From assembly GCA_014529385.2 (NCBI GenBank), contig CM043952.1, forward strand, positions 156,316,057-156,380,056: a DNA stretch of 64,000 bases, read 5' to 3'. The position numbers and the translations under genes are program-made. Position 1 is the first letter of the stretch; each line of letters starts with the position of its first letter. The notes beneath the pieces were generated by a model. It saw only the letters and a list, made by a program, of their open reading frames with translations. It ran no database searches and had not been told where the DNA came from. This document shows, piece after piece, positions 45,651 through 55,740 of this stretch. Source of the DNA: Adiantum capillus-veneris (Eukaryota; Streptophyta; Polypodiopsida; Polypodiales; Pteridaceae).

Positions 45651-46869
45651 CACTTTTGTTGTGGTTCGCGACTACGTGTCTGTGAGCTGTAATTGTAGAT
45701 TTGAGTGCTTAAATTGTTGTTTATAGTCGTTTTTACCATAGGAGAGTGTTCTTAGACCATAGGACGACAGTTCTGGACAGTTCTGGACAGTTCTGTTGTA
45801 GTTTTCAGGACCTTTTTCATGATGGATCGTGATTTTGGTACCTTGTCGGATTGCGACCAGACTTGCTAGGATAGTGAACCTAGGTGTCCTAGACCTCCTC
45901 CTAAAGTTTCGTTTCATATCGAGTCCGTTCAAGTGTTGAAATGGCATGATGACCTAGAGCTGTGCGAAAGGACATATGCAGATTTCCCAGATCATTGAGT
46001 GTTGGTTTGCTTGTTGAGCTAGTGTGTTTGCTTGATAAGGTTCACTTCTTGAGATTGACGATCTCATAGAGTCTCCATGCCCCATCTAAGTCACTTTCCG
46101 TGAATATTGACATTATGTTAGTGCCAGAAAGCTATGCTGTAGACGTTCGTCGCGGCGACCCGCTAACAGGGTTGATGAATGCTCATTGGACCCCTTGGGA
46201 GACGTCCAATAGTCTTCTAGAAAGCTTAATTCTTTTTGGTTCTTTTATTAAGTGTTTTTAAATTAATTAAACTAGATTTACTCTAGGTTAATTCTCATTG
46301 GTCCACCTCCGTGGCCATCCAATAGGATTTGAGTACACCTTGTGGGCATCTGGGCTAGGGAGCTGACATGTGTCCCTCTTTCCCCTTGTGTAAAGGAAGC
46401 TTGTGAGTGTGTGTACGTGTGTGTGTGTGTGTGTGTGTTTCTCTCTCATCCCCTACTTCCAGACTTGCCCCCTCCTATGTAGGACTTGTGAAGAATTTTT
46501 GGGACACACACAAAGCATCCAATTTCCCTAGTGTTTGACCTTTGGACACAACCTTTGAATTTTGGAACCTTAGCATTTTGGAAGTCTTAATGGGCTGAAC
46601 CTTAGGGTCTTTTAAGCCCATTATTGCACATTGCTCTTTTGAAGATGGCCCCCCCTTTGGATCCCTATTTTCCCGGTTCGCCAGCTTAACCAATATTCTA
46701 GCCTTTTCTCCCTTGGTACTTCTAGGGAGAAAAAGCTACCGCCCTCCTTTGGATCCCTATTGTGGACGGTCTTCTAGCTTAACCAATATTCTAGCCTTTT
46801 CTCCCCATATTTAATGATCAGTTTAACATGAGAAAATCATTTAGAAGAATTAGATATTAGTTATTATGA
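45651..46869. other. Unassigned LTR-like or intergenic sequence with small repeats
   Basis: No gene. It contains three copies of ACAGTTCTGG (45770-45795), a GT microsatellite (46407-46438), and a direct duplication of about 100 bp (CCTTTGGATCCCTAT...CTTAACCAATATTCTAGCC at ~46650 and ~46750). Its right part may be the 3' LTR of the minus-strand gypsy element, whose coding end is at 47339. Confidence 0.4.
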
Positions 46870-48017
46870 CATTACCTCTCTCTTGAAATCATAGTCGTCC
46901 TCGACTATGGGGTAGAGAAGATAAAGCATATTCATTAGTCCTTTTCCTAGCGGGTAGAGGATCCCTATGTTACCCTACGACATCGTTCCAGAATGGACGA
47001 CTAGTCCATTTGGCACTTGAGAGCCTAAGCTGCCGCAAGCTTGTCTGCACATTAGTCCTATCAATCTTCCATAGTAGAGTGACAAGCTCTACTTGGTGTT
47101 CGGGAGGCGTCGTCTCTGCAAACTTGATGTAAGCATGCATACTACTTCACATTTGTGCACAATAAAGAAAAAGAGAGTCTTATAAGAAAAAAACTTTGTT
47201 CATTTTGAACATTTGTACATTTGCTTACTCTAGGGAAGCATTGTAAGCATTGACAAGGTTTAGGTTATCCTTTAATTGTATGCCTTGCATCCATCTAGCA
47301 TCTTCAAAAGGATAATTCTTAAAATTAATAAGATTTCATTAGATAGTCTTACCACCTCTTAGTACCTTGTCTTCATGTTGGAGAATGGACTCGGGCTGCA
47401 GCACCTCTTCTTGGTCCTCGATTTCAGGTGGGTCTTCAATAGTTGGTGCTTGAGGTGGCTCTCCTTTGTAAGGCTTTAGTAGGCTCACATGGAAAGTCTT
47501 GTGTATGAGCCAATGGTTGGGCAACTTGAGTTGATAGGCCATCTCATTGATCGGCCTAAGAATCTGGAAGGGACCATAGTACCTTTTTGCTAACTTAGCA
47601 TAGTACCTTTGGTGTCCTGTAGGATTCTTGCCCATCGTGTGCCTTAATCAAGCCTTGGGAAATTTGAGTAAGACCCAATAATTTTCTTTAAAGGCTTGGG
47701 CTCTTCTGCGCTTGTTAGTAGCATCCTTTGCCTTTGCTGTGAGATAGAGATAGCATCCTTAATCTTTTGGAAAGATTCTTGTAGGTCTCGGCTATACTCA
47801 TCTGCAGCAAAGATCTTCCCGTGTACCTTAAGTAGCAGGGGACTTTTTGATCTTCCCTCAATTAGCTCGAAAGGTGCTTTTCCCATGGAAGTATGTACAA
47901 TGTTGTTGTAAGCATACTCTACTTAGGGTAAGTACTTCTCCCATTGGGATCTTTGATCTACTTTTGTTAGATAGGCTTTTAGTAGATCAAGAATTGCTAG
48001 GTTAGCTATTTCACTTT
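46870..48017 (-). pseudogene. Ty3/gypsy element, 3' part: integrase C-terminus and tail
   Basis: Minus strand. KSEIANLAILDLLKAYL and SQWEKYLP (from ~48015), a stop, VEYAYNNIVHTSMGKAPFELIEG, then after a frame break [23 protein letters not shown] and [14 protein letters not shown] (the [10 protein letters not shown] block of chromovirus integrases). A short acidic tail (EVLQPESIL) ends at 47339. The frame carries stops and is dead. It continues the element part at 51714-52857; the two were separated by the copia insertion at 48018-51713. Confidence 0.85.
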
Positions 48018-48206
48018 TGTTGGGGTATAGGCGTTTGTGCCTTGCCCGGCCGCCTAGAGTCTGGGCGCCCACTGACTTGTATACCTTATACATAGCATAA
48101 GTGTATAGGGGGCTGCTCACTCTTTGGAGTCTCCCCACCCACATCGTGTGTGTGTCTCCTTCTCTCTCTCTCACTCTCCGTTTGTGGTGCTCCCCGATCC
48201 CCTTCA
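48018..48206 (+). repeat. 5' LTR of nested copia
   Basis: 189 bp; T at the three sites where the 3' LTR has C. Contains CT-rich and GT-rich microsatellite stretches. Confidence 0.95.
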
Positions 48207-48208
48207 AT

Positions 48209-48220
48209 TGGTATCAGAGC
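48209..48220 (+). other. Primer binding site (initiator Met tRNA type)
   Basis: TGGTATCAGAGC, the standard plant copia primer site complementary to the 3' end of tRNA-iMet. Confidence 0.9.
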
Positions 48221-49591
48221 GTAGGTGCGGAGGGAGCGCGTGTGTGCACAGTCACGACGACAGCTGAGAGCCAGTTTCATTCCCGAAATCGCGTCCGCGT
48301 GCGCGCACTTTCAAGAGTGCAAACAGGGTTTCGACTTCGGTATCGGCAAATTCAGCTTTCCAAGAGCTTTTCCTATAGGCGTCCTGGAGTTTTACCCCCC
48401 TTTTGAAGCCATTCGAGCCATCAAAAACTTCATTCGAGCTACGGTTGAGGAGCTGTATTTTTCAGCCCTCTTTTGGCAGTTTATGCTGCGTTTTTGGGTC
48501 GAAACAGAGGTTTTTGGCATAGCTTTCACACCCGGACTCGGATACATGTGATCCAGGAGTCTACCTTGGGGTTTTGGCACGCTCCGGACGCGCTCGTCAT
48601 ATCAGAATTTTAAAATTCTGAACGCTGAATTTTTTGCAGCAGCAGTTGTTTATTGTGTGTCGAGGATTCCACACATGGTTTGCTCTCAGATGTGAGAGTG
48701 ATATTCGCTGCAAGTTTCCTCACAGGTGGGAGGATACAATGTATGCCTTATGTGGTTTGATGCTCAGGGAGACTAATGTGATTGCATTTTGAGCTCGGCA
48801 ATGTATGCCTCGAGCATGTTTTTTGGCAGTCACAGGTAGAGAAGATATTTGTGTACTAGATTTGTAGGTGTTTGCAATGATGTATGCAAAGTGTGGAGAT
48901 TGGTGCATGCATTTGGAGTGCGGTTTGATGCGCTTTGGTTGCTCATGGTTTTGAGCGTGTAATCAGTTTGGTTACTGGTTTTGTGGCCGTTTTACTGATG
49001 AAACTTTGGCGAAATTTTCCCAGGAGTTTTATGCGTATCATTTATGCGATCTAGGTAGAGATTGCGGGTTGCACTCAGCATTTGTGGGCGGTGTTCTCTG
49101 CAGGTGGGAGATTTGTGCGTGTGTATGTATCGATACCGCACAGTGTGGGCTTGGTGATTAGCTCACGGGTTTGACAGGCGTACACTTATCTTGGCACACT
49201 CACAGGAGTGAGTATTGTGATGTATGCTTGTGTGGCTACGAGCTAGGTAGCCGGATTCGAGCACTAATGGCTTGAGGTTTTTCAACAGGTTTCAGCTACA
49301 GGTTTACAAGTTTACAGGCAGGTTTGAGGGCTTATTTGGGTGCTGAATTTTCAACCATTGTTTCCTCTTTGCAGGTGTCCATGTATGGCTCAGTTGTAGG
49401 CTGATTTGGGACACATTTGTGACTTTTTTATGCAACTGTTTAAGAGCTGAATTTTGGGGCTGTTTTGGGGCTGATTTGCATCCATATCTTACAGCCATAT
49501 TTGCAGACTTTTGTTGATGCGATTCGAGCTAGTTTAGGGCTGATTTGGTTGACATTTGCTACTCATTGTTGGTTGCTCTTTTGCGAGCATT

Positions 49592-51445
49592 ATGGCTGAT
49601 TTTTCATTTGACTTCCAGCGTTATGGTCTGACACAGTTTGATGGTGTAGATTTTGTTGCTTGGAAGGAACATATGCTTGTTGCATTGATAGATTTGGGGC
49701 AGGATAAACCCTTGCGTGGTTTATCGGCGAAGCCCAATTCTATGCGTGATGATGATTGGCAGGATCTTGATGAGTTAGCCATGTCTACGATTTGTTTGCA
49801 TCTGGTTGAGTCTGTTTACTGGCAGGTCTCGAGGGAGACTACAACTCATGCTTTATGGCAGAGTTTACATGCTATGTACGCAACATCCATGTCTACAGGG
49901 GAGTCTAGTCCCACTTCTATGTCCATGGGAGAGATTGGTCCCACACGCAAGTCTCGACGGCATAGAGACTTGACATGTTGGCATTGTGGACATAGAGGGC
50001 ACATTAGGCGTTGATGTTTCAGGCGTTTGAGACAATGGAGGCGACAGATGCGTGATGCAGATTTGGGCACGACAGATGCTAGTGAGATCAGTACGGTGGT
50101 TACTGAGTATGCTTGTGACGGCGATGTCACATTTACATCTAGCTTGTCTTCAGACGATCTAATGTCTACGGATTGCATATCGGATTGCACATTGTCTTCA
50201 TATTGGTTACTAGATTCAGATGCTACTTTCCATGTCACGTCGCATCGTGAGTGGTTTAGCACTTTTTCTAGTGGGAGACTTGGTTGTGTGCACATGGCTG
50301 ATGGTGTTGTGTATGACATTGAGGGTGCAGGAGACGTATGTTTGTCCTTGCCCAGTGGTATGAGATTTACCCTGCGTCATGTGCATTATGTGCCAGATCT
50401 GAGACGGGATTTGATCTCAGTCAGACAGTTACGGGATAGTGGATGTCAGATTTCGCTACGAGAGCAAGATTTTGTGATGCATTTGGGTTCGCTAGTGATT
50501 GCGAGAGGTGCCAGGAGTGGTACAGGTTACCCATTGCATGTGGATCACGAGAGAGACGGTGTTGTCTCTGTGATCATGCAGCCAGGTAGAGAGCGAGAGA
50601 GCAGGCGAGTCTCTTTTGCTCATGGGTTGCAGGGTACTTTGCATGGAGTGCAGAGTAGTGAGCTCGTTGTGCACACAGCTGGGGCACGACTTGAGCAGTC
50701 ACACAGAGAGGTGACTGAGTCAGACATGCATGCTTTGCTAGTGACTGAGCAAAGCAAAGAGTCAGTTGTGCGAGATACTTCTATGGAGGATAGACAGGTA
50801 GAGCGGTCTTACTCTAGTGAGTCACGACAGGAGGACGTTGTGCAAGAGTCTATTCATACGGAGTTAGAGCATGAGAGCTCTAGTGAGTCACAGCAGATTG
50901 AGTGGTCATGTTTGCAGTGGATGATTGCAGAGGAGTCTGAGATGTTAGCGATTATGCAGTCATTCCTTTCTATGCTCGACACTGAGCATGGGGATATAGT
51001 TGTGCAGGATATGTCTTCCAGCAGACACCTAGAGCAGCTGGTTTGCTCTGAGGTTGCACGACAGGTTGATGCGTCTTTTGTGGACAGTCAGGAGATGCAT
51101 GTGGCTGACACGCCTTGTCAGTCAGAGATGCCTATTGCCAGGGATATATATGTTGATGCATGCTCCGTAGAGCTAGCAGGGCCCGCTAGCATTGCATCGG
51201 CATTCGGTGGTCTCATGTATGAGATGTTGATCTTGAGACCGGATATCACAGCTGCAGTGGGAGCATTTGTAGTTGGGGTTGTCAGTTGTTTGTTGACTGA
51301 TGATGGCATAGTGCACGAGGGAGATATGCAGGTATTGCGTACATACTTGCAGTACGTGTGCGGTACGTCTGGTGGTGTATGGACTTACACGGGAGCAGGA
51401 CATCCGGATGCACACGATCACAGCCAGCCAGTGGGCATCGGTTGA
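49592..51445 (+). CDS. Gag-protease-like polyprotein of nested copia with RT remnant (one internal TGA)
   Basis: The start MADFSFDFQRYGLTQFDG is chosen over an ATG 12 codons upstream because copia Gag normally begins so. Residues ~1-100 are the copia Gag fold (FVAWKEHMLVALID, CLHLVESVYWQV, LWQSLHAMY). ~128-141 is a CCHC knuckle (CWHCGHRGHIRR) with TGA at 50012 just before the last Cys. Then comes protease with SYWLLDSDATFHVTSHREWF (active-site D-S-G changed to D-S-D), LRHVHYVPDLRRDLISVRQL and the GAG-pre-integrase-like stretch. After ~290 there is a Glu/Ser-rich linker with SSES(R/Q)Q repeats. Finally, SAFGGLMYEMLILRPDITAAVG is a distorted copy of the RT tail block (SLMYAM...RPDI) followed by LRTYLQYVCGTSGG. 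The frame is otherwise open to 51445. Confidence 0.75.
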
Positions 51446-51524
51446 GAGCGGTTATCTCTCACCTTTTGTAGTCTTTAGACTACGTTCTCTTGCTTAAAGT
51501 CACAGTCGCCTTTAAGTGGGAGGT

Positions 51525-51713
51525 TGTTGGGGTATAGGCGTCTGTGCCTTGCCCGGCCGCCCAGAGTCTGGGCGCCCACTGACTTGTATACCTTATACAT
51601 AGCATAAGTGTATAGGGGGCTGCTCACTCTTTGGAGTCTCCCCACCCACATCGTGTGTGTGTCTCCTTCTCTCTCTCTCACTCTCCGTCTGTGGTGCTCC
51701 CCGATCCCCTTCA
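51525..51713 (+). repeat. 3' LTR of nested copia
   Basis: 189 bp, nearly identical to the 5' LTR. Confidence 0.95.
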
Positions 51714-52857
51714 ACTTTGTCCATCCATTTGTGGGTGATAGGTTGAAGAGAAGTTTAGCCTTGTCCCTAAATTCTCAAAGAGACCCTTCCAAAAATTACT
51801 GGTCATTCTAGGATCTCTATCTAACACTATGGACATTGGCAAGCCATGGTATTTGAATACTTGAGAAATGAAGAGGGTTGCCATTTGATGGGCTTTGATA
51901 GTCTTTTTGACATGTATAAAATGAGCTTGTTTATTAAACCTGTCTACTATCATCCATATTCCCATATTCCCATGGATAGACTTAGGCAGTCCAAAGAGAA
52001 AATCCATGGATATGCCCTCCCATGGTGAATTAGGGATTGGAAAAGGTTGAAGCAATCCAGGTTGCTTCCCTCTATCAAACTTTGTCTTTTGGCATACCAC
52101 ACATTTAGAAACATACTCTTGTATGTTTTCTTTCATGGTAGGCCAATAGAAATATGTTTCAATCCCCTTTAGGGTAGAGTGAATCCCTCTATGCCCTGCA
52201 TAAGGAGGACCATGAGATTCATACATTACTTTCTCATGTAGTGAGTTAGTAACACATAGTCTATTTCCATAGAGAAGATAACCCATCTTGTAAAGTAAAT
52301 GGTTCCTCTTTCTTCCCTAGTGCAAGGGCTGAAATCACATCTCTAAAATTGGGATCAATAGCATACTCATCCATCATAGAAGATAGATCATTGTGAGTTG
52401 CTATGGAAACCGCATTCACTCTCGCCATCTTGAGAGTGCATCAGCTACTTGATTATGCTTGCCAGCAATGTGAGCAATGTGAACATGAAATTGCAAAAGG
52501 AAATCTTTCCACCTCATTTTTTTGTCGGAGATCTTGGTCTGCATCATGAAGTACTTAAGACTTTGGTGATCCGTTCGTAGAATGAAAGGAGTCCCCAATA
52601 AATAGTGCTTCCATGAGTCTAAGGCATGTAGAACTGCAAGGAATTCCTTTTCATATATGCCTAGAGCTTGCTCAATAGGGTCGCGCCTTTGACTTTCATA
52701 GGCTATGGCGTGCCCTTCTTGGAGCAAAACAACTCCAAGGAAATCACCACAAGCGTCACATTGGACCTCAAATGGCTTTGAGAGATTCGGTAGTGTAAGC
52801 ATATGTTGAGAGATAAGCTTTTGTTTGAGCTTTTTGAAAGCATTGTTCTCTCTGGCA
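51714..52857 (-). pseudogene. Ty3/gypsy element, 5' part present: RNase H and integrase core
   Basis: Minus strand. From 52857: NNAFKKLKQKL and LTLPNLSKPFEVQCDACGD (RT/RNase H junction), EKEFLAVLHALDSWKHYLLG, FILRTDHQSLKYF and AGKHNQVADALSR. After a break comes integrase (52286-51714): an H-H-C-C zinc finger (HRGIHSTLKG...YWP...CVVCQKTK), MDFLFGLPKS (first Asp), FKYHGLPMSIVLDRDPRM (second Asp), TYHPQMDGQS. The catalytic Glu would be the next codon but lies beyond the nested copia (SE at ~48008). RT is missing: the element is cut at ~52857 against the Penelope-like fragment. Confidence 0.88.
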
Positions 52858-53728
52858 GGACCATATATACCTAACGGTTTTCTTTGGTTATCCTCGGATG
52901 AATCTTGGCTTACATCACAGCTAGCTCTTGATTTTCAAAATATTTTTGATACATGGTTTGTTGTTGGACTTGACAAAAGCTCCATCTACCCCACTCTTAT
53001 TTGTAAAAACCTTGCTTGGAAGGCTACCCTCGATCGAGTATCTGGAAAGGAATTCTGTAGTATTAACTCTTCATTACAAACAGTGACCAATAACATCTCA
53101 AAATGCCTAGGGAATCTAAGCTACCTTGTTCAGAACACCAAGCTACCAATATTATTTCCCACCTATAAGATTCATAAGCATAAGTTCAGATGGATATCTG
53201 ATGCTTCCAATGGTATCTTTACTGATATCACCAAGGATATTACACTTTGCCTTGATCTTATACTAGCCGAATTTGAGCTTATTTGTGCCACTAAACAAAA
53301 AATCTGCCATGACTTCCTTCATATACAGTACAACCCCTTTTGGTTAACAAAAAAATCTACTGAAGTCTCGCTTAATCTTCCACAACAAATCTTTCACATT
53401 TTTTCTGTTGACATTACACAATGCTATGAAAACATTCCCCTTGATGGGGATCTTGGCCTAAAGACCGTGCTTGCCAAGGTGATTAAAATGGCCTTTTCCA
53501 ATGCTAGGAAGAAGAAATTGCTCATGTATCATCCTATTACACTTAATTTTCTATTCATCCTCTGATTATTTCCTTGCCTGGGAGGATGTTAATTTACTAA
53601 TCAAAAAGTATTGCCTCAATGGGTTTAATAGAAACCAGGTCTGTGACATAATTACACAATCTCTCACCCAGCATTATTGGCCTGAGTTACACTTTAACAA
53701 AGACAATCTCATATCTCTAATTAGGTAG
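52858..53728 (+). pseudogene. Penelope-like reverse transcriptase fragment
   Basis: A frame of about 220 codons: WFVVGLDKSSIYPTLICKNLAW (the conserved D-K N-terminal block), LPILFPTYKIHKHKFRWISDASNG (K-I-H-K and R-W motifs), then IFSVDITQCYENIPLDGD (RT motif A with catalytic Asp). It stops at 53563. A second frame from 53501 (EDVNLLIKKYCLNGFNRNQVC) looks like the continuation after a frameshift. The motif-C catalytic pair, the finger end and any GIY-YIG domain are absent. Such RTs with an R-W / DIT-C(Y/F) pattern are typical of Penelope-like elements in green algae and lycophytes; the subgroup assignment is inference. The left edge abuts the truncated gypsy element. Confidence 0.65.
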
Positions 53729-53783
53729 TAGGCACAATGGGCCTACTACCGACCCATTGTGTATGGTGCCTGGGTTAGGGCGG

Positions 53784-53785
<2 letters not shown>

Positions 53786-53816
<31 letters not shown>
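53786..53816 (+). repeat. AC microsatellite
   Basis: (AC)15 run. Confidence 0.95.
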
Positions 53817-53817
<1 letters not shown>

Positions 53818-55704
53818 TGTAGTACTTAGCTATAATTGTGGTTTTTTCAACAAAAAAAAACCCCACATCATGGGACTAGGCCCATATGTATTACCTACAA
53901 GTAGTTTTGTTTCCTTATGGTTTACTATCCTACTGCCATTATTTGCCGTGAAGGTGGAGGGGCTCTCTCTGCAACTAGAGGCGGCCTCACTGTCGTGTAA
54001 CACAGTCGGTATACTCATGACGATTTTACTCATGGCTTCGATCTAGGCGGACCGCCTCTCTCCCTCCTTCCTCTATATAATGAGGTGAGGGCACCTCTTT
54101 GGCCCTCACTTAGCTTTGTTTTGTTGTTGCCTTGCCTTGAATTTTCTGCGTGGTACTGAAGCATGGAGCTCACTTCGTCTAACACTCACGTCTGCTTCCT
54201 CGGCCATATGTTTTATGATTGTAGGTCTTTTGAAAAAATTATTGTTGAGGACAGTTTTTTTTATTACTCTTGCTCTATTAATCGGGTTATGATATTCTTT
54301 TAGAAGCACACATGGCTCATCATAACATTGCGTAATGAATTTGGAACTATCACAAATACTGGTATTGGGTAAAATAATTTCTGGTTGCCTATTACATAAG
54401 GTGATTACTGTGCTGCATTTTTTTGTTTATATTAACATATTATAAGGTGTTTTTTTTTGCATATCAGTGGCTAATAGGCGCTCTGTTTACTTGGGTTGTT
54501 GGATTTTAACTGAGCTTGAATGGTGAAAAAGGGGGGTATGGTATCCCACCCTCTGCACGCCGACTGTGTGTTTTATGCCAGGTGGTACAATATGGCAGTT
54601 TTGTAATGAACCTTCATTTTGGATTAATGCTTTAATCTGACCACTGTTAATTGTTTTCCCTCTAACAGACTTGATGCTATGGGCTACTGCTGGCTACATT
54701 TGTTTACTAGTCTTTTTGGGGCTTACGGAGCAGCAAAGGAACATTGTGGCTTACTGGATACTGTCGCTTTTTTACATAGATTTTTTTAAGGGGTGTTAGG
54801 CCCTATTGCACACAGTTGCAGTACTTGGTCTCTACCTTATTCGGTTAGGATGTAAACTACAGTCACTTGGGGGAATGTGGATCCTTTTTTATGCCTTGAG
54901 CATGGAGGTTGAACTAGCACGATAATGGTGTATATTTTTATGGTTTGGCTCATGGCCTGGATTTTATCAGGGCTCCTTGTTACTTGGTTTGCTAAAGGGA
55001 AAAATATGGTTAGTGATAGTGGGATGATTCAGAGTCCATTTTACCATAATGGGCGTCTGACCTGAAAACAATCTTAAACAAAGCTTGATACTATATGAGA
55101 ACTTTTAATGGAATTGATTTTTAAAAAACTTCTTGTATAAACTTCATTTGGTAGAGCTTTTCATGAACTGATAAAATCGAGGATTTTTTTATATAAAGGG
55201 AGTGGATTTTGACGCTTGGATTAGAAGGGGTGATGGCCTTCTAATCAAAATGATATTCTTTTACTATAATCTTTGGGTTTTAAAAAAAAAAAGAAAAAAG
55301 TAATAACATCTTTACATAAATACTCTTGACTAAGCTTGTAAAGTCTAATTCTTTTTTGAGATGGACATGGATAACAACTGGTATAGTCCATTGATACGTG
55401 TAAAACACATCCAAGGCTAACTGAACTGTTGTCTTGTTTGGATGGATGCAGGTAAGGACTCTATCTTATCTTGGAGGTTTTTTTTACTTTGGCAAGCTGA
55501 CCTACACAGGATTGCACACTCACTTATGATTTGGGAAGTTTTTTCTACTATCTATATACTGGAAGGTGACCCGTTTCTTACAAGCATTGTACTTAAATGA
55601 TTGCAATACTGAGTTGTTTCTGTAATTATTTGTTATTTGTTCCATTGCCAACTGTCTTTTGAATGTAAAAGTTCAATTATGTCTTATTATCTAAGATTAA
55701 ACAG

Positions 55705-55740
<36 letters not shown>

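Larger units (their letters stand above)
48018..51713 (+). mobile_element. Young non-autonomous Ty1/copia element nested in the gypsy integrase
   Basis: Two 189-bp LTRs (48018-48206, 51525-51713) start TGTTGGGGTATAGG and end CCCCTTCA. They are flanked by the 5-bp target duplication ACTTT (48013-48017, 51714-51718). A tRNA-iMet primer site TGGTATCAGAGC lies at 48209, two bases after the left LTR. The polypurine tract AAGTGGGAGGT ends at 51524. The LTRs differ at three sites only, so the insertion is recent. The internal part codes for Gag and protease plus a shrunken RT remnant; integrase and most of RT/RNase H are missing, so it needs help in trans. The long leader (48207-49591) shows no gene. 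Confidence 0.95.

Noticed and set aside
45244..46870. Calling a complete LTR pair for the 42-45 kb fragment
   Set aside because: No second copy of the LTR is present and the right border is not defined by an inverted CA end or duplication.
53759..54046. 95-codon frame beginning in the AC microsatellite
   Set aside because: Starts with (Thr-His)n from the microsatellite and shows no further protein features.
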